Below are positions 33,601-61,900 of a stretch of 64,000 nt of DNA, one piece after another (position 1 is the first letter of the stretch; each line of letters begins with the position of its first letter). The DNA is taken from NCBI GenBank assembly GCA_964019135.1, contig OZ025248.1:54553670-54617669 (forward strand). The letters run 5' to 3'. The notes beneath the pieces are model-generated. The model was not told the origin of the DNA, ran no database searches, and saw only the letters and a list, made by a program, of their open reading frames with translations. The stretch is from Arenicola marina. Lineage: Eukaryota; Annelida; Polychaeta; Arenicolidae. A program made the translations under genes and the position numbers.

Positions 33601-34375
33601 GTTAAAGAACTCGTTGTCGTGCATTCCCCAAAGAAAACCACTCGACGCTATCGCTATCGCTTTATTTTGGCGAATGCACTCTAGCTCGTTCTTTAACTAG
33701 TACATCCTGTCATGATGGCATTTCTGTGGTGACTGTGAGTTATCCTGTCATACATGTCATGTCTGTGGTGACTCCGTTATCCTGTCTCACATGTCATTTT
33801 TGTGTGACTGTGAGTTATCTTGTCATTCGAGTCATTTCTGTGGTGACTTTGAGAATTATTCGGTCAGTGAGTTTATCCTGTCACACATATCATTCCTGGG
33901 GTGACTCTGGGTTATCCTGTCATACAAGTAATTTCTGTGGCGACTTATCGTGGCGACAGGTAATCATAATGGCAGTATGGACAATCAGGAACGTTTGTTC
34001 AAGCGTTGGATTTTGGAAGTTTCAAATATGGTTTCAAATATGGTTTCAAATATGAGTTCAGATTATGTTACCAGTGGCTATTAAACATTATCAATGATTA
34101 TTATATTAAATGTTAGCAATGATTATTACCTTAAATGTTAGCAATGATTATTACCTTAAATGTTGATTATCAATGACTATTATATGATGTTATCAATGAC
34201 TATTATATGATATGTTATCAATGACTATTATGTTATATGTCATCAGTATTATGTTCTATACTATCAGTGACTGTATTACGTGCGTGGTTTGGTGCTCACA
34301 GATCGATCCCGGCTTGCGCTGGAGACGCTTGCTGGCGACAACAGTCTGAAGCAAGTCACGTGGACTGTGTACTGA
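18587..34375 (+). CDS. AMN1: AMN1 homologue, leucine-rich-repeat protein, 7 exons
   Basis: Exons: 18587-18636, 24650-24782, 25415-25562, 28764-28981, 29438-29494, 31759-31870, 34302-34375. All are GT-AG with matching phases and give 263 residues (human AMN1 is about 258). After LPPSIKDRITHLMCKRG, cysteine-containing LRRs of the F-box/LRR type follow: VLDLSESDVSDVAL, VYLQRCLHVTDDVIV, LNIGHCEDISDTTLQ, EIHMTQCRHVTDEAVE. The protein ends LKQVTWTVY, as I remember human AMN1 ending. Yeast Amn1 antagonises mitotic exit; the animal protein's role is poorly known. No F-box is visible. Introns 1, 3, 5 and 6 carry mobile-element remnants. Confidence 0.95.
18708..18772. repeat. Perfect-centre inverted repeat (32-bp arms)
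   Basis: CACATTGCTACAAGTAAGCA and ACGTTGGTCC are mirrored by GGACCAACGGCTGCTTATTT and GTGGCAATGTG, with about 3 mismatches and almost no loop. It sits 72 bp inside AMN1 intron 1. It may be a foldback miniature element. Confidence 0.85.
18974..19480. repeat. Inverted and dispersed repeat, copy 2 of the intron-1 family
   Basis: ATAAAGTCAAAGTCATAAAT at 18984-19003 is found inverted at 19375-19395, framing a ~340-bp loop. The loop includes 19110-19410, which resembles the repeat at 16560-16810. Minus-strand open frames here (81 and 92 codons) have no family I recognise. Confidence 0.5.
20080..20275 (+). repeat. Degenerate ~42-bp tandem repeat
   Basis: The core GGGACATCAAACAACCC(C)AGATCT followed by TGTTGTTA recurs four to five times with indels. 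Confidence 0.75.
20290..22360 (+). mobile_element. Degraded DNA transposon, MULE-like transposase fragments
   Basis: Broken plus-strand frames in order: a Cys-rich motif KWPCGVCQHDCKGHC (20429-20480), LLQPKWTSDKSETC (frame-shifted near 21830), FADQIQLFVEPFGRNFQTL, then CTRHLRNNVDDYLKNKVGL and, after another frame change, WTNNKSESANHILKAATDWK (22243-22302). The C-x2-HL-x2-NV motif and the NNxxESxNHxLK motif (Glu of a DDE triad) resemble MULE-type transposases. The superfamily call is from memory and tentative. Multiple stops and shifts show it is inactive. Confidence 0.5.
21455..21650 (+). repeat. 30-bp tandem repeat inside the transposon remnant
   Basis: The unit AAAATCGACACGCGACATGG plus ACCTTTTCTT is repeated about four to five times, decaying toward the left end. 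It separates two parts of the degraded transposase frame. Confidence 0.85.
22925..24532. mobile_element. Non-autonomous DNA transposon with ~22-bp TIRs and TA target duplication
   Basis: The left end TA|GGGAAACATGGGGCAAAATG and the right end, inverted, TA|GGGGAACATGGGGCAAAATG differ at one base. TA duplications lie at 22925-22926 and 24531-24532. The element is ~1.6 kb. GGGGCAAAATGACC recurs internally at 23293 and 23318 and, as a related pair, near 24310-24340. No transposase frame is visible. TA duplication fits the Tc1/mariner/pogo group. Confidence 0.75.
23681..23850 (+). repeat. ~38-bp degenerate tandem repeat within the TIR transposon
   Basis: Units of AGAGCGGA(T/C)ATTTATGATG followed by AAAAAGATACCCCTAT recur about five times. 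G-rich low-complexity sequence follows to ~23930. Confidence 0.8.
24650..24782 (+). CDS. AMN1: AMN1 exon 2
   Basis: 133 nt, acceptor ATTTTTCAG, donor GTAAGT. Encodes VIKVVENFDNNIENVGCLPP, SIKDRITHLMCKRG and LTDANIGF. The LPP-IKDR block is diagnostic of AMN1. Confidence 0.93.
24783..25414 (+). other. AMN1 intron 2
   Basis: AT-rich intron; no gene or repeat recognised. Confidence 0.6.
25415..25562 (+). CDS. AMN1: AMN1 exon 3 (first LRRs)
   Basis: 148 nt, phase 0 in and phase 1 out, acceptor TTTAG, donor GTGAGT. Encodes VLDLSESDVSDVALHTVA and LLQKVDLNSNKGFRTSITS, matching LDLRSCDISD and LKKLNLNASKG of human AMN1. Confidence 0.94.
25860..28110 (+). pseudogene. Degraded non-LTR retrotransposon (reverse transcriptase) in AMN1 intron 3
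   Basis: Same strand as AMN1. Pieces in order: a pre-RT helix-rich stretch (RSKQMSRWVEHYVSLYAHES, 26130-26175), ELGDAIDSLRTGNS in a new frame (26260-26305), an unrelated ~310-bp interruption, NNYRGISLLHVIGKVFARIA (26637-26700), DLTKAFDTVS (26810-26840), LAPIVFGIFFSMLI, LLFADDAAMVAHSESQLQRL with an intact F-A-D-D motif (27119-27180), and a 231-codon tail with LRWLGNVHRMQDECIPKDVL, then RPTRLPKLMFKDVCKRDMKA. After an in-frame stop at 27946-27948 the same frame encodes a zinc-finger-like CDDDCGKLC...HKHKC. The clade (RTE-like or similar) is not settled. It is clearly dead. Confidence 0.85.
26310..26620. other. Interruption within the retrotransposon remnant
   Basis: The RT-like reading breaks off here and resumes after about 310 bp. 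The sequence is AT-rich with no visible terminal repeats. It is either an insertion or decayed RT. Confidence 0.4.
28111..28763 (+). other. End of AMN1 intron 3
   Basis: No gene seen. A GC-rich patch near 28250-28370 is flanked by AT-rich sequence up to the acceptor. Confidence 0.5.
28764..28981 (+). CDS. AMN1: AMN1 exon 4 (central LRRs)
   Basis: 218 nt, acceptor CTCCCAG, donor GTATCA. Encodes VIALAHSCPYLQVVYLQRCL, HVTDDVIVALSERCPML and LNIGHCEDISDTTLQSLG: two complete Cys-containing LRRs and part of a third. Confidence 0.95.
28982..29437 (+). other. AMN1 intron 4
   Basis: Ordinary AT-rich intron; nothing recognised. Confidence 0.6.
29438..29494 (+). CDS. AMN1: AMN1 exon 5 (57 nt)
   Basis: Nineteen codons, phase 0 at both ends, acceptor ATTACAG, donor GTATCT. 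Encodes VTDCGMMALVGGCCSNSLK, equivalent to the VSDSGVIALVSGPCAKKLE stretch in human AMN1. Its phase allows in-frame skipping. Confidence 0.92.
29495..30815. other. First part of AMN1 intron 5
   Basis: No gene seen. G-rich runs at 30195-30230 and 30530-30590, T13 near 30319 and C-run near 30410. A perfect inverted repeat CTGCCCGCC...GGCGGGCAG lies at 30604-30626. Confidence 0.5.
30816..31172 (-). CDS. THAP-domain ORF (antisense in AMN1 intron 5)
   Basis: A 118-codon frame starts MVYCSAVGCNNSS, continues ISFYRCPLGDQQLLRQWLRK, then HLRVCSNHLEKNCFES. This is the C2CH THAP zinc finger: Cys4, Cys9, a distal C-x2-H, the conserved Trp and the H-x4-CF block. THAP domains bind DNA and occur in P-element-type transposases and in host proteins. 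The usual AVPTIF segment after the finger is not recognisable. The frame may be one exon, or a remnant of a P-like transposon or retrocopy. No transposase domain is seen nearby. Confidence 0.6.
   Translation of the reverse strand: MVYCSAVGCNNSSAEKDSKNKISFYRCPLGDQQLLRQWLRKIARVRFKPTKHLRVCSNHLEKNCFESTQLLASSTTPPPPRVLARIFFLPANIVAGRRKCSYKTVSASSDPSRGSEDL
31241..31480 (-). pseudogene. Possible retroelement C-terminal fragment
   Basis: A 79-codon frame ends TDEYLLPNQNFVYMRAVRLW followed by NKLSA and a stop. A run ending F-x3-R-x2-RLWN-L is typical of the C-terminus of many non-LTR reverse transcriptases. Nothing else of an RT is visible. A weak call. Confidence 0.3.
31759..31870 (+). CDS. AMN1: AMN1 exon 6
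   Basis: 112 nt, acceptor CTTTTAG, donor ACAG|GTCAGT. Encodes EIHMTQCRHVTDEAVEAI and CPNIAILLFSGCPQLT. The first ~40 nt of the following intron match the unit of a dispersed tandem array farther along the intron. Confidence 0.95.
31871..31912 (+). repeat. First unit of broken ~39-bp array, at the AMN1 exon 6 donor
   Basis: The intron opens GTCAGTTATCCTGGCACACT, then TGTCATTTTGTGGTCACTT. It matches array units at 33714-33960 such as GTGAGTTATCCTGTCATACA followed by TGTCATGTCTGTGGTGACT. The unit therefore begins exactly at the splice donor. Confidence 0.65.
32008..32195 (+). mobile_element. tRNA-derived SINE, best copy of family A
   Basis: A tRNA-like head contains the B box GGGTTCGAATCCGGG. 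It is followed by GGGCACCTAATCTGGGGCA, CATCGTCCCGGGAGG, GTGCACAAAAGTGGCC and an (ATTTC)n tail. Inserted in AMN1 intron 6 in the gene's orientation. Confidence 0.85.
32396..32490 (+). repeat. Two further units of the broken ~39-bp array
   Basis: ATTGAGTTATTATGGCACAC and TTCATTTCTGTGGCGACT, then AATGATTTATTCTGGCACAC and CCATTTCTATGGTGACT. They share order and spacing with the first intron bases at 31871. Confidence 0.65.
32491..33143. other. AMN1 intron 6, middle
   Basis: No gene seen. C-rich and A-rich simple sequence at 32950-33120 (AGAACAAAAAAAAA units and CAA repeats). Confidence 0.55.
33144..33545 (-). CDS. Unidentified 133-codon ORF antisense in AMN1 intron 6
   Basis: An open frame in otherwise AT-rich intron. 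The protein has charged helical stretches (LRKHVLNHCDRATEGDLMRV, SAIKEFLQLRAQNTGS) and ends DDNESITDIIEYLCTE. I recognise no family. Composition and length make it more likely a mobile-element fragment than a host gene. No splice sites or promoter were identified. Confidence 0.3.
   Translation of the reverse strand: MIIVSIALPDEYMRHIVETTVRHCASILFVKSMLVSKNPCTNFCARLSLKGSKSNGSKSVNFICDKYLISKYNFSALSASRLRKHVLNHCDRATEGDLMRVSAIKEFLQLRAQNTGSDDNESITDIIEYLCTE
33714..33960 (+). repeat. ~39-bp degenerate minisatellite, AMN1 intron 6 (about 6 units)
   Basis: Units begin (G)TGAGTTATCCTGTCA and end TTTCTGTGGTGACT. Two start with GTGAGT, a consensus 5' splice site. These are the largest surviving block of the array whose first unit is at the exon 6 donor. 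Confidence 0.75.
34055..34260 (+). repeat. ~25-bp AT-rich tandem repeat next to the AMN1 exon 7 acceptor
   Basis: Units of TTAGCAATGATTATTACCTT and TATCAATGACTATTATATGA repeat about eight times and end 40 nt before the acceptor. Branch-point-like TGAC/TGAT elements recur in each unit. Confidence 0.8.
34302..34375 (+). CDS. AMN1: AMN1 exon 7 (stop codon)
   Basis: 74 nt, acceptor GCTCACAG, stop TGA 34373-34375. Encodes RSRLALETLAGDNS and the terminal LKQVTWTVY, which as I remember it is also the C-terminus of human AMN1. Confidence 0.95.
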
Positions 34376-37300
34376 GACTACTCAACATGCCACTCGGAAC
34401 ATTCACCATTAAGCAGGCGTGGAACTGCACACAATAGGGCCAGGTGGATCTAGGGCATAGTACATCAATATGTGAGAGGATACCCATAATTAGCGATATT
34501 ATAATGTAATACGTAATTATACGGTATTTTTCTATCATCTGCTTATTAAAAATGCTCGAGAAAATAAGAGTAGGAGATGCATGATGGCGCGCATTACTGT
34601 ATTTTCAATCAGAGAATCGGTTGCATTGTCTTTATTAGTTGCTAGCATTATAACTATCGCGTTATAGTTGCTGATGCAGTTTTGTTTAGAACAGATGAAG
34701 TCTTAACAATTTCTTCGAGCACAGATTTCCCCCAGTAAATGCATTGCTTTGAGAAAACTTCGTTTCTTTATAAAAACGGAATCGATAGTTGTACTTGTTA
34801 TGGTACTACGTAGATGGTCACTGTGTGGCAAAATTTAAGCAAATATCTTTGGATGCTAATTGTCCATGTCAATCCATTCGTCAGCCCCAAGTGACTCCCC
34901 CCAGTCTCCCCCAGAAACGTCACACAGGGTTGTGTGACGTTTCTGCTATTTTAAGTTAAACCCTGTGTGACGTTTCTGTTATTTTAAGTTAAACCCTGTG
35001 TGACTCTGTTACTTTAAGTTAAACTTAAAATTGTATATTTCATTCTGCCAAGTTCTGACGTTTTGGTCACTAAGCTTATGACGTTTTGGATTCTAATACT
35101 ATGATGAATACAGGTCCAGGGCCCGTAAGTTGGAAACGCCGGGGTTCACACTCCCAGGCCCGTGCTAATAGCATATCCGAGGGCGAAATATTCAACTCTG
35201 TCTGTTTCGAACTTAACGGCCCACGTGTGCTTGCAGTGCCAGAGACAGATATTACGTTCCGTAATAAATATCTGATGTGTGAAGATGAATCTTCTATCGC
35301 GATAAAAAATAAGGTGTTCGACGTAGTTACTTTCAGGAAGCCTCCGGTGATAGTTATGCCTTCCTTCGCTGCCGTCGAATACAACGAAACCCATCAATTC
35401 CCGATTTAAACACAATAAAAGAAAAAAATAACTTTACTTCAACACTTTACAAAACGTTTATTTGTTGTGAATACGAAAGTAAATAGTCCATGATGTACTT
35501 CAAGCGGCTGTATAGGTTGCATTATGGTTCACTGTTGTTCACTCTCGTATTTTAATTCTAGTTGTTATGCTTAGCGTCTAGTTAAGTTGACTAGATGTTG
35601 TCTTGGGGCTGACCGGTATCAGTCCACTTTGAGTATCGTGTTTTTTTGTAATAAACAGTATATGTATATAATCGTTAGTGTTTCCGCATTGCGTTTGATG
35701 GTCGCTGTTTGCGATCAATGTGAAGGCGATCTCCAGGTCGGAATGGGCAAAGAACGCTAATAATAGACTATAGACCGCGGCCTTAACTGAATAAATGCCT
35801 AGATGTCACTGGCCTCGACGTCTTGAATCGGTTTAATTGACAATCGTGTAAAAAACGTAGTTTAAAACTTTAGACTCCTCTGTATCATATCTGATAAAGC
35901 ATTGTATTATCACGCCAGTTGGAGAATTTTTAAGTATTTTACTTTGTTATTACAATGACGGAATTCTATATACAGAGAAAAACCAAAACTCATTCCTGCT
36001 TCAGCTACAACATAGATTTATTTATTGACCTGAACACTAGATAATCAGCACTTGCTGAACAGAGCAGTGACCAGTGTGTAACAGGGTAGGTCGAGGCTCG
36101 TTTACAATATTAACACTATATGATGCACTTTTCACCTTCGCGTATATACAAATGACTATAATTACAGAAGAGATAGTCCTTATTGCACTCGAGAATTGAA
36201 ACCAAAAAGATACAATATTTCATTGATACCTTTTCATATCAGAATATTCAAAGTATTTCAGATCTATTTGAGGTACCACGTTTTAGTTCCAGAGCAAAAG
36301 TTCAGCACATGCAAATTCCTGTAATGAATGTCGAAGAAAGGAATGCTTCTTGGAATGATGTTTAGCCTACGACATGGCGGACCGCATGTCCCTTTCGAAC
36401 ATTATATGTTGGAACATTGGTGGTGCCAGTGGCCACGCGCCTCCACGGTATGAAAGGCAAAAGTATAACACCACCAAAGCCCAGATGGAATTAGGTTGCA
36501 AGGTTCTGCCCACAATGACATTTGTTTTTGTATCGGTGGTTATCCCTTGATATTATTCCACCACGACATCAGTTACTGTTGACAACGAAATCACAGTAAA
36601 TTTCTGTCATATCGAACCCATTACAACAATGATGCAGGGTTGGGAGTGGGTTGGGGTCTGGAGGTTGTTGGGGGGGTGGGGCGAAAAGAGCCGATCTATA
36701 GCCAATCGCAGACGTCACGTGACCGCGTCCTTATGTTCCACCCTCGGCGAGAAATACATATTTTCGTTACACACACTTGTCACACAATTAACGTCGGATA
36801 TGTACAAGATAAAAGCTCTTGGACAACACAAAAACATGCATTGAATGATGGCTTGATCAGGTCAGCAAAGAACTTCCATGACTAGAATTCACAGTAAGCA
36901 AATCGGCACACTTCGTCTTTTGTTTTTGTAATAGGAGGCGCGATAGTCAGTATTTAGTTACATCCACACGAGACTTCAAAATGCGAAGCTTGAAAGTCTG
37001 TTCGGAAGTTCCCGCCTGGCCGTCTACATAATTTACAATGTGAATTAATGATACAGCGGTGTCCTAACGCATGGCCTCTAACATGTGCTTGACCAGTGCC
37101 TCATTCTCACCTAGTTCATGGATAATAACTAGAGCGTATCTCGAGCCACATACACTTAGCCGAGCGAAGCATTCGTGCCTTTGTGACATCACAAGCGGAG
37201 GCGTCTGTGACGTCACACGAGGCGCGATGCTGGCTGGGCTTTCTACCACCGACCGAATAATATCTAACGCTTTCTGCCGCCTGGCGCCGTAAAACCACTC

Positions 37301-40178
37301 TCAACCACGGCCAGATAGCTCTTCGTATCACACAACAGCTTCAGTGTAACTCTACAGCAGACCAGTGAACAACAAAAAACAACATAACAGAGCGTGAGAC
37401 AGGAGTGACAAGGTTGGTCGTGTTCAAAACAAAGTGAGCCGTACTTTACTATCTGCACTGAAACTCTCCCATTTGGTCTATGCACCACCGAGTGCACAGT
37501 ACTCCCTTCCACCTTGTCCGTGAATCTTTATTTTATCACGATCACAGAACAAGCATTCGCTTCAGGGTGTTGCAGTCGGTTGAAGACTCCTAACCTTCGT
37601 TATCCACCGGTTAGGCCACCAGGCGTTCCGGACATAATTTTCATGTTATACAATACCCACATATTGTCAGCGGCCTTGGCAGAAACTAAATGTAACAGCG
37701 TAAGAGAAGGAAAAACCCTTAATATTATTGTAATAACAGTTTAAAAAGTGCTGCAGGAAAAAGAAAACAGAGGTGGTCGCGCAAAACTCTTTGATTTAAC
37801 ATTCGTAATATTATAATTCACAGGTAGTCTCTTTCAACTTGGCAATCTGACCAAAGTGGTTCAGTGGAGATCAAACATGGTAATCTGTGGGGGGTATTCC
37901 GCAGATATATAAACCGTGTAAACTAGTCGATAGTGATGCACAATGAAGACCATCGGTGAGCAAGAAGACATGATCACACTTACCTATTGGGAGGTTATTG
38001 TGTTCGGATGAATATCACAAAGTGCCGTTACCTCCTTTGCGACCTCCTTTACAACCCACCCACATGTTGTCGTTTGTATAAACCATCCGTTAATCCCATC
38101 TTCACAGGAACACAACAACCTCCCAAGGTACCGACAGCGTCACGCACATTACATTACCTAAAGGATAATTAACACTTCACAAACTCCCAACCCCATCCTC
38201 GCTTAGCCGACGTATAGCGGGCAGGAATACATCGAATGCCTTAAACAGGACGTCCTATCTTCAACGGAGATAAGACTTGTATACATATAGTACGTGAATG
38301 GAGATATATTCCACATATGTTCTCACGCATTCACATGTACTTACGCCTGCAGACTAAACCACAGGGTCGTCCCTTTGTTGCACGGTTAGTTCAGGCACAC
38401 ATTTGACGCGCAGACTTGGGGTAGTGAGGCAGCAAACATGCCTGGTCAGCAAAGAGAGACATTTAGGGTTCAAATTTACCGAAGCACGGGGTTTCAACAT
38501 CAGACTTGTACGCATGCAGAACTGTAGTGACAGCTTTACCTCTATATATATATACACCATCTCTTCACATGCCCAGCCTGGTGCAATCACATTTCCTCAT
38601 ATATGTAATGTATTTATATTATCGTTCGTCATCGTAGCGATTGACATGTTCTATTATAGGAAGCCAAAAGGCACGGTGATCTTCAATTTCATGATAATCT
38701 CTCCTAACATTATGCTATTTTGTCTTCTAGCAATCTGTTTACGAGAGAAACCAATCTGAAGACACAGGCTTACGTAAGACTAGTCGTCTTTTTAAATCTT
38801 CAATATTTTTTGGGTTGATCGAACAAAGACCGATGAAAAGTCTATTTGATGTATGCGCCGACCACCAGATCCATGCATGGTAGGGTTGGCCTATGTCGCA
38901 CGATTATAAGGGGGGGGGGACCATAACCCAAGGACTTGTCTACCCACCAGCGCTTAAATATCATAACACAGGTTATATTTCCGCCATAGTTACACCGCAT
39001 AAGATACCAACCCAGTGCCTGTATCATGTCAGACCTCTACTAGACACAGTACTGAAACAGCAACGTCATGTGACCTGTCACTGGATGCAACTAACAATAC
39101 TAAACATCTGCAGGGAAATAGTTATCATAGCGTGCGTCTGGGCTAAGTTGGTTGAACATACCCAGCGCATATTAGTCCACCGTCCACGGAAATACGTCAA
39201 TAGGGGGCGGAAAACTGTACTAAACCTCGGCCTCGATTTGCCATACCTACATATCTAGATCCAGTCCACAGATTATCAGGTTTCCATTTAGTTAAGATAT
39301 TTTCCCAAGTAATTAAGTACATGTTCTTCCACCGTTTACTAACACAGATGGACATTGTTATATTACCAATATACGCATAATACTACTCAACTGACAAGTT
39401 AGAACAGTCAGTCAGTCAAAGCCATTCGCCCAAATACCTTTAAAGATATGGAAAGAAAAGTTACGTTTTTTCCCAGACTAGCTGAATGTCGGGATACATC
39501 GGGAAAATTAGAACAGCTTTGACGGGTCTAATAGAGTTAATCACTACAAAACTACAATATTGATATAGTGCGACTACTATAGTGATACGAGTATGGGAAG
39601 AGGAGCCATGACGACGCCGCATTATTTTGCCAATGACATCTGGGGTCGATCGATCAACAAGGTCGTGTTTTTTTTTGGGGTCCAACTCGCCGCCAGTCTC
39701 TAGCTAGGACATTTTACTTCATCCTTTACTTGACATCAACAGAGTTGTTGGCTGTTAAAAAAGAAGCCAAAAATAGCGCGATCCATGGAAATTGTCAGAA
39801 ATATTCACGTCTCGATAAAGATGTCCACCCATGGAAATTATCACAAATATCCATTATAATTACACCTAGTTTCCAATTACATCTCATGAAGACAGCAGGT
39901 AGGGACATTTAAGGACGTTTCTTTGCCATCTTTTCCAACGCCGATAACGCGGTACACATACATGCATCAGGATACGATATACACTGATTGTTTCTTCACA
40001 GCTGTGTTTTTTTCTTCGTGTTGTCGTTTTCGTCGGGGACTTTTCACCAGGAGTGAGGAGAGATGTTTGCTTCTTTCGTCTTCCTCTTCTTCTATTTGTT
40101 CTTGTTCTTGATAAAACGACCTTCGCCTTGACCGACTCACTCGCCAGGTGGCAACGGGTCCCATTCGCCAGGTGGCGC
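34376..40178. other. Intergenic region between AMN1 and synaptotagmin-1 (convergent genes)
   Basis: No gene recognised in 5.8 kb. Contents: ATTAAA near 34537, a possible AMN1 poly(A) signal; a 36-bp repeat x3 with TTTAAGTTAAACCCTGTGTG at 34925-35030; an isolated 107-codon open frame on the plus strand at 35086-35409 with no identified family; a G-rich patch at 36632-36684; a CRE-containing TGTGACGTCACACG at 37207-37220; and a ~50-bp imperfect direct repeat (CCATGGAAATT) at 39783-39862. Confidence 0.5.
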
Positions 40179-58927
<18,749 letters not shown>

Positions 58928-58950
58928 CCGGCTCTCGGCCCCCTGCGCAC

Positions 58951-61900
58951 CTGCCGGAGAGACAAAGAGAGGGTGAGTCATTGGGAAGGGCGCAAAGACG
59001 AGTCGGTCACAAAAAGAAACATTACACACGATACAATGCATAACAGTAAAGGCTCTGGCATTATTCCATGTACCCGGCCATTAAAAAGAAACAGCCAAAA
59101 CGGACATCCTGTACAATTGTGACAGTTGATCACACAGAAATTCAGACAGCAAATCTTGAAGAAAGACCTTCCAGGACTAGCTCTTTATCAAAATGTCAAC
59201 GACAGAGACACACGCACAATTACTAAGAATGAATTCACAGGTTTTGCGTCGCGGGTAGACATCTTGCGAAGGAGCCTCAGACAGCCTAAAGCCCCCGCCA
59301 TTCCCAGAAAATGAACGGAAGCGATACTTCATAACGCCCGAGTGCATGATTTGTTATCATTTTATGGACCCGCAAACCTAAGTGCCACCTACGGTACCGA
59401 TTTCTATGAGAATGTTTGTTGCACCACTGCACATGAAAAGGAGATCTTCGTGAATATCATGACCCCAGTAAGAGGGAAACGTGATCTGACCATAGCGTTT
59501 TTCTCCATAACTCCTAAATTACCTAAGCACGTCGGCGCAGTCGTTAGCCTAGCTTAACAATGGACGGCAATTTATTCGCTATCACTGGATAGGATGCTCA
59601 GCCAGTCGCACCAGTCAGTCAGCTGGCTGGGTCGGCGTACTGTGAGAGCATAATTCCACATACGGCTGCCGCTGAGTGCTGCTACTGCTCCTACTGCAGA
59701 GAGCCGTCGCAGCGCCCTACATATTTGTCAGTCGAGTGAAAGGCCCCCATACACATACACGCCGCACCCACTCCTATCCTGTATCATGACCGAGGCCTTC
59801 CTGGTATGGCCACACCAAGGCGTCAACCATACGGCCAATGGAATATCATTTATTCAGATGCTGTCGCTCATATGCCCCCCCCCCCACCCACCCCCTCTCT
59901 CTCTCTCTCTCTCGATCCCTCCTCCTATTCTCTCTGTCTCTAGCTATCTCTCTATGTCGCTGTCGCTCTCTCTAGCCGTGGAAAGGAAAGGGATATTCAT
60001 AGGCAAATATACTGAAAACACACGGCATGCCAGAGATATAAATCCCGTACAAAACGTTCATCATTGACAGAAAGTGACGTCAATCTGGACGACTAGTCGA
60101 TGCACTTCCGATCCCAATTAGTACGCTCATGAGTCTATGCCTGATTCCAATATTTTAACAAAAATCTAACTATTTTGTGAATCCTTGCGGTGGTCCATCT
60201 TTCATACTAGAGCTCACGAAATGACTGACGAGAGTACATGTTAGGCGTGAGTAATACGTGAGTTATGCTAAAACAATGGCTCGCCCTAACTGAAGAACGG
60301 GCGTCCTTGTGAGGATAAAGGGTACATATCTTCTAAAAGCACCTCTTCTCTGAGAAACGAGTCAATCGATTATCGCACACACGGGTGCACAAATTCCATC
60401 CCCAACATAACCCCCACCCCCCGCCTCTTTCACCTCCCACTATGGGAAGTCACGTGACGAAAGCCACTGTCAAGGTCGAGCCTTACATCGCGCGCCACCT
60501 GGCGACTACAGACGTAAATGTGGGGTATTGGGGTCAGGCCATGGGACCTAAGAGGTGAGTTCGGGTATACGAGCGGAGTAGTCGGAATCCGCGGAGTGCT
60601 TAACCGAACGCGGAGATTGTGGTCCGATAGGACGGTCACGTGGTACATTTTACTCCCAGACCTTACTCGGTACCCCTTGTCTTGAGGATAACGAGGATTT
60701 CCAACAAGGCGTCCAGGCCCCACAATACATTAAATATATATATAGTAGTATTTCGACCTGCAAAAAATCTGTAAATAACATTATAACAACGAGACTAAGA
60801 TACAAAACACAATACGTATCCGTTGATTTATTTATGGCACTATTTAACGATCTTCATAATTTGTGCAGTTCAGCAAGTGAAACATTCACGCGCACCGCGG
60901 ATTTTGCGTTCGGCTAATATTGATCCGCCTATGAGCGGAAAGAGTGAATGCGCATGCTCCAAATATCTGCGTCGATTACTCCGATCGCATATCCGAACTC
61001 ACCCAAACATGTGGTAATAACCTCCGTCATATCAAGCGCCATCTAGCGACTACAGACATGTGGGGTATTGGGGTCAGGTCATGGGACCTAAGCATGTATT
61101 AATAACCCCCGTGCACCTAGAGACCTGTTGGGGCTAGGAACGCATATTATCGCCCTCGAGGAGACTGGAAATGTCAAGGGAAGCAAATGGTGTAGGTCAA
61201 GGGCAAGGTAGCGGCGGAAAACAAGGTGCACGGACGAGATGGAGGTGAAAGCAGAGGTGAAGGTCGGGATGGCGGTGGGAGTGAGGGTGGCGGTTGGAGT
61301 AGAGGTGGAAGTACAGATAGTGGTAAAGGCGGAGACAGAGGTAGATGTGGAGGGGTGGCGCAAAGGTGAAGGTCGCTTCGAGGCAGTTCCCGAGCCGGTT
61401 GGGACACTTGGACACACGTGGTTCGTTAAGAACCCTCTTACACCAACGTGACCCTTACTCAGCACCCCACGGCCATGAAGTGGCCGCGAGGCGGGAAACC
61501 AGCAACTTGGAACTTTGTAGCAGGATGTTAGAGCCAATTACGAGCCAGACAAGTTTGGTCACCATGGCATCAACAATAACAATAGTTAACTATGAGCTAT
61601 GCGTCTTGCAGTAGTACTAACCCCCAAACGGAGTACGTCTACATCATATATACATAGATATGTCTCACAAGAATATAACCTCATATTGATCAGTAGGAGC
61701 GCCTGTAATGTTGCTCACTTGTTATTTCAAATTTGTGAAAATCCAGAACGCCAACGCCGATCTACGTCATTCCGTCAACCCCACTGCACTAAATAATGCG
61801 TCACCTAACGAGAACACACATAAAATAAAACTATCGACGCCACGGCGACAAGGGAATCCTTTCTTTAGTGCGCACACCTAGGCCCAGAGCAGCTTCGTAG

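Noticed and set aside
35086..35409. A 107-codon plus-strand ORF, overlapped by two minus-strand frames
   Set aside because: No family recognised and no supporting splice or promoter signals. Open frames on both strands suggest chance. Mentioned only within the intergenic entry.
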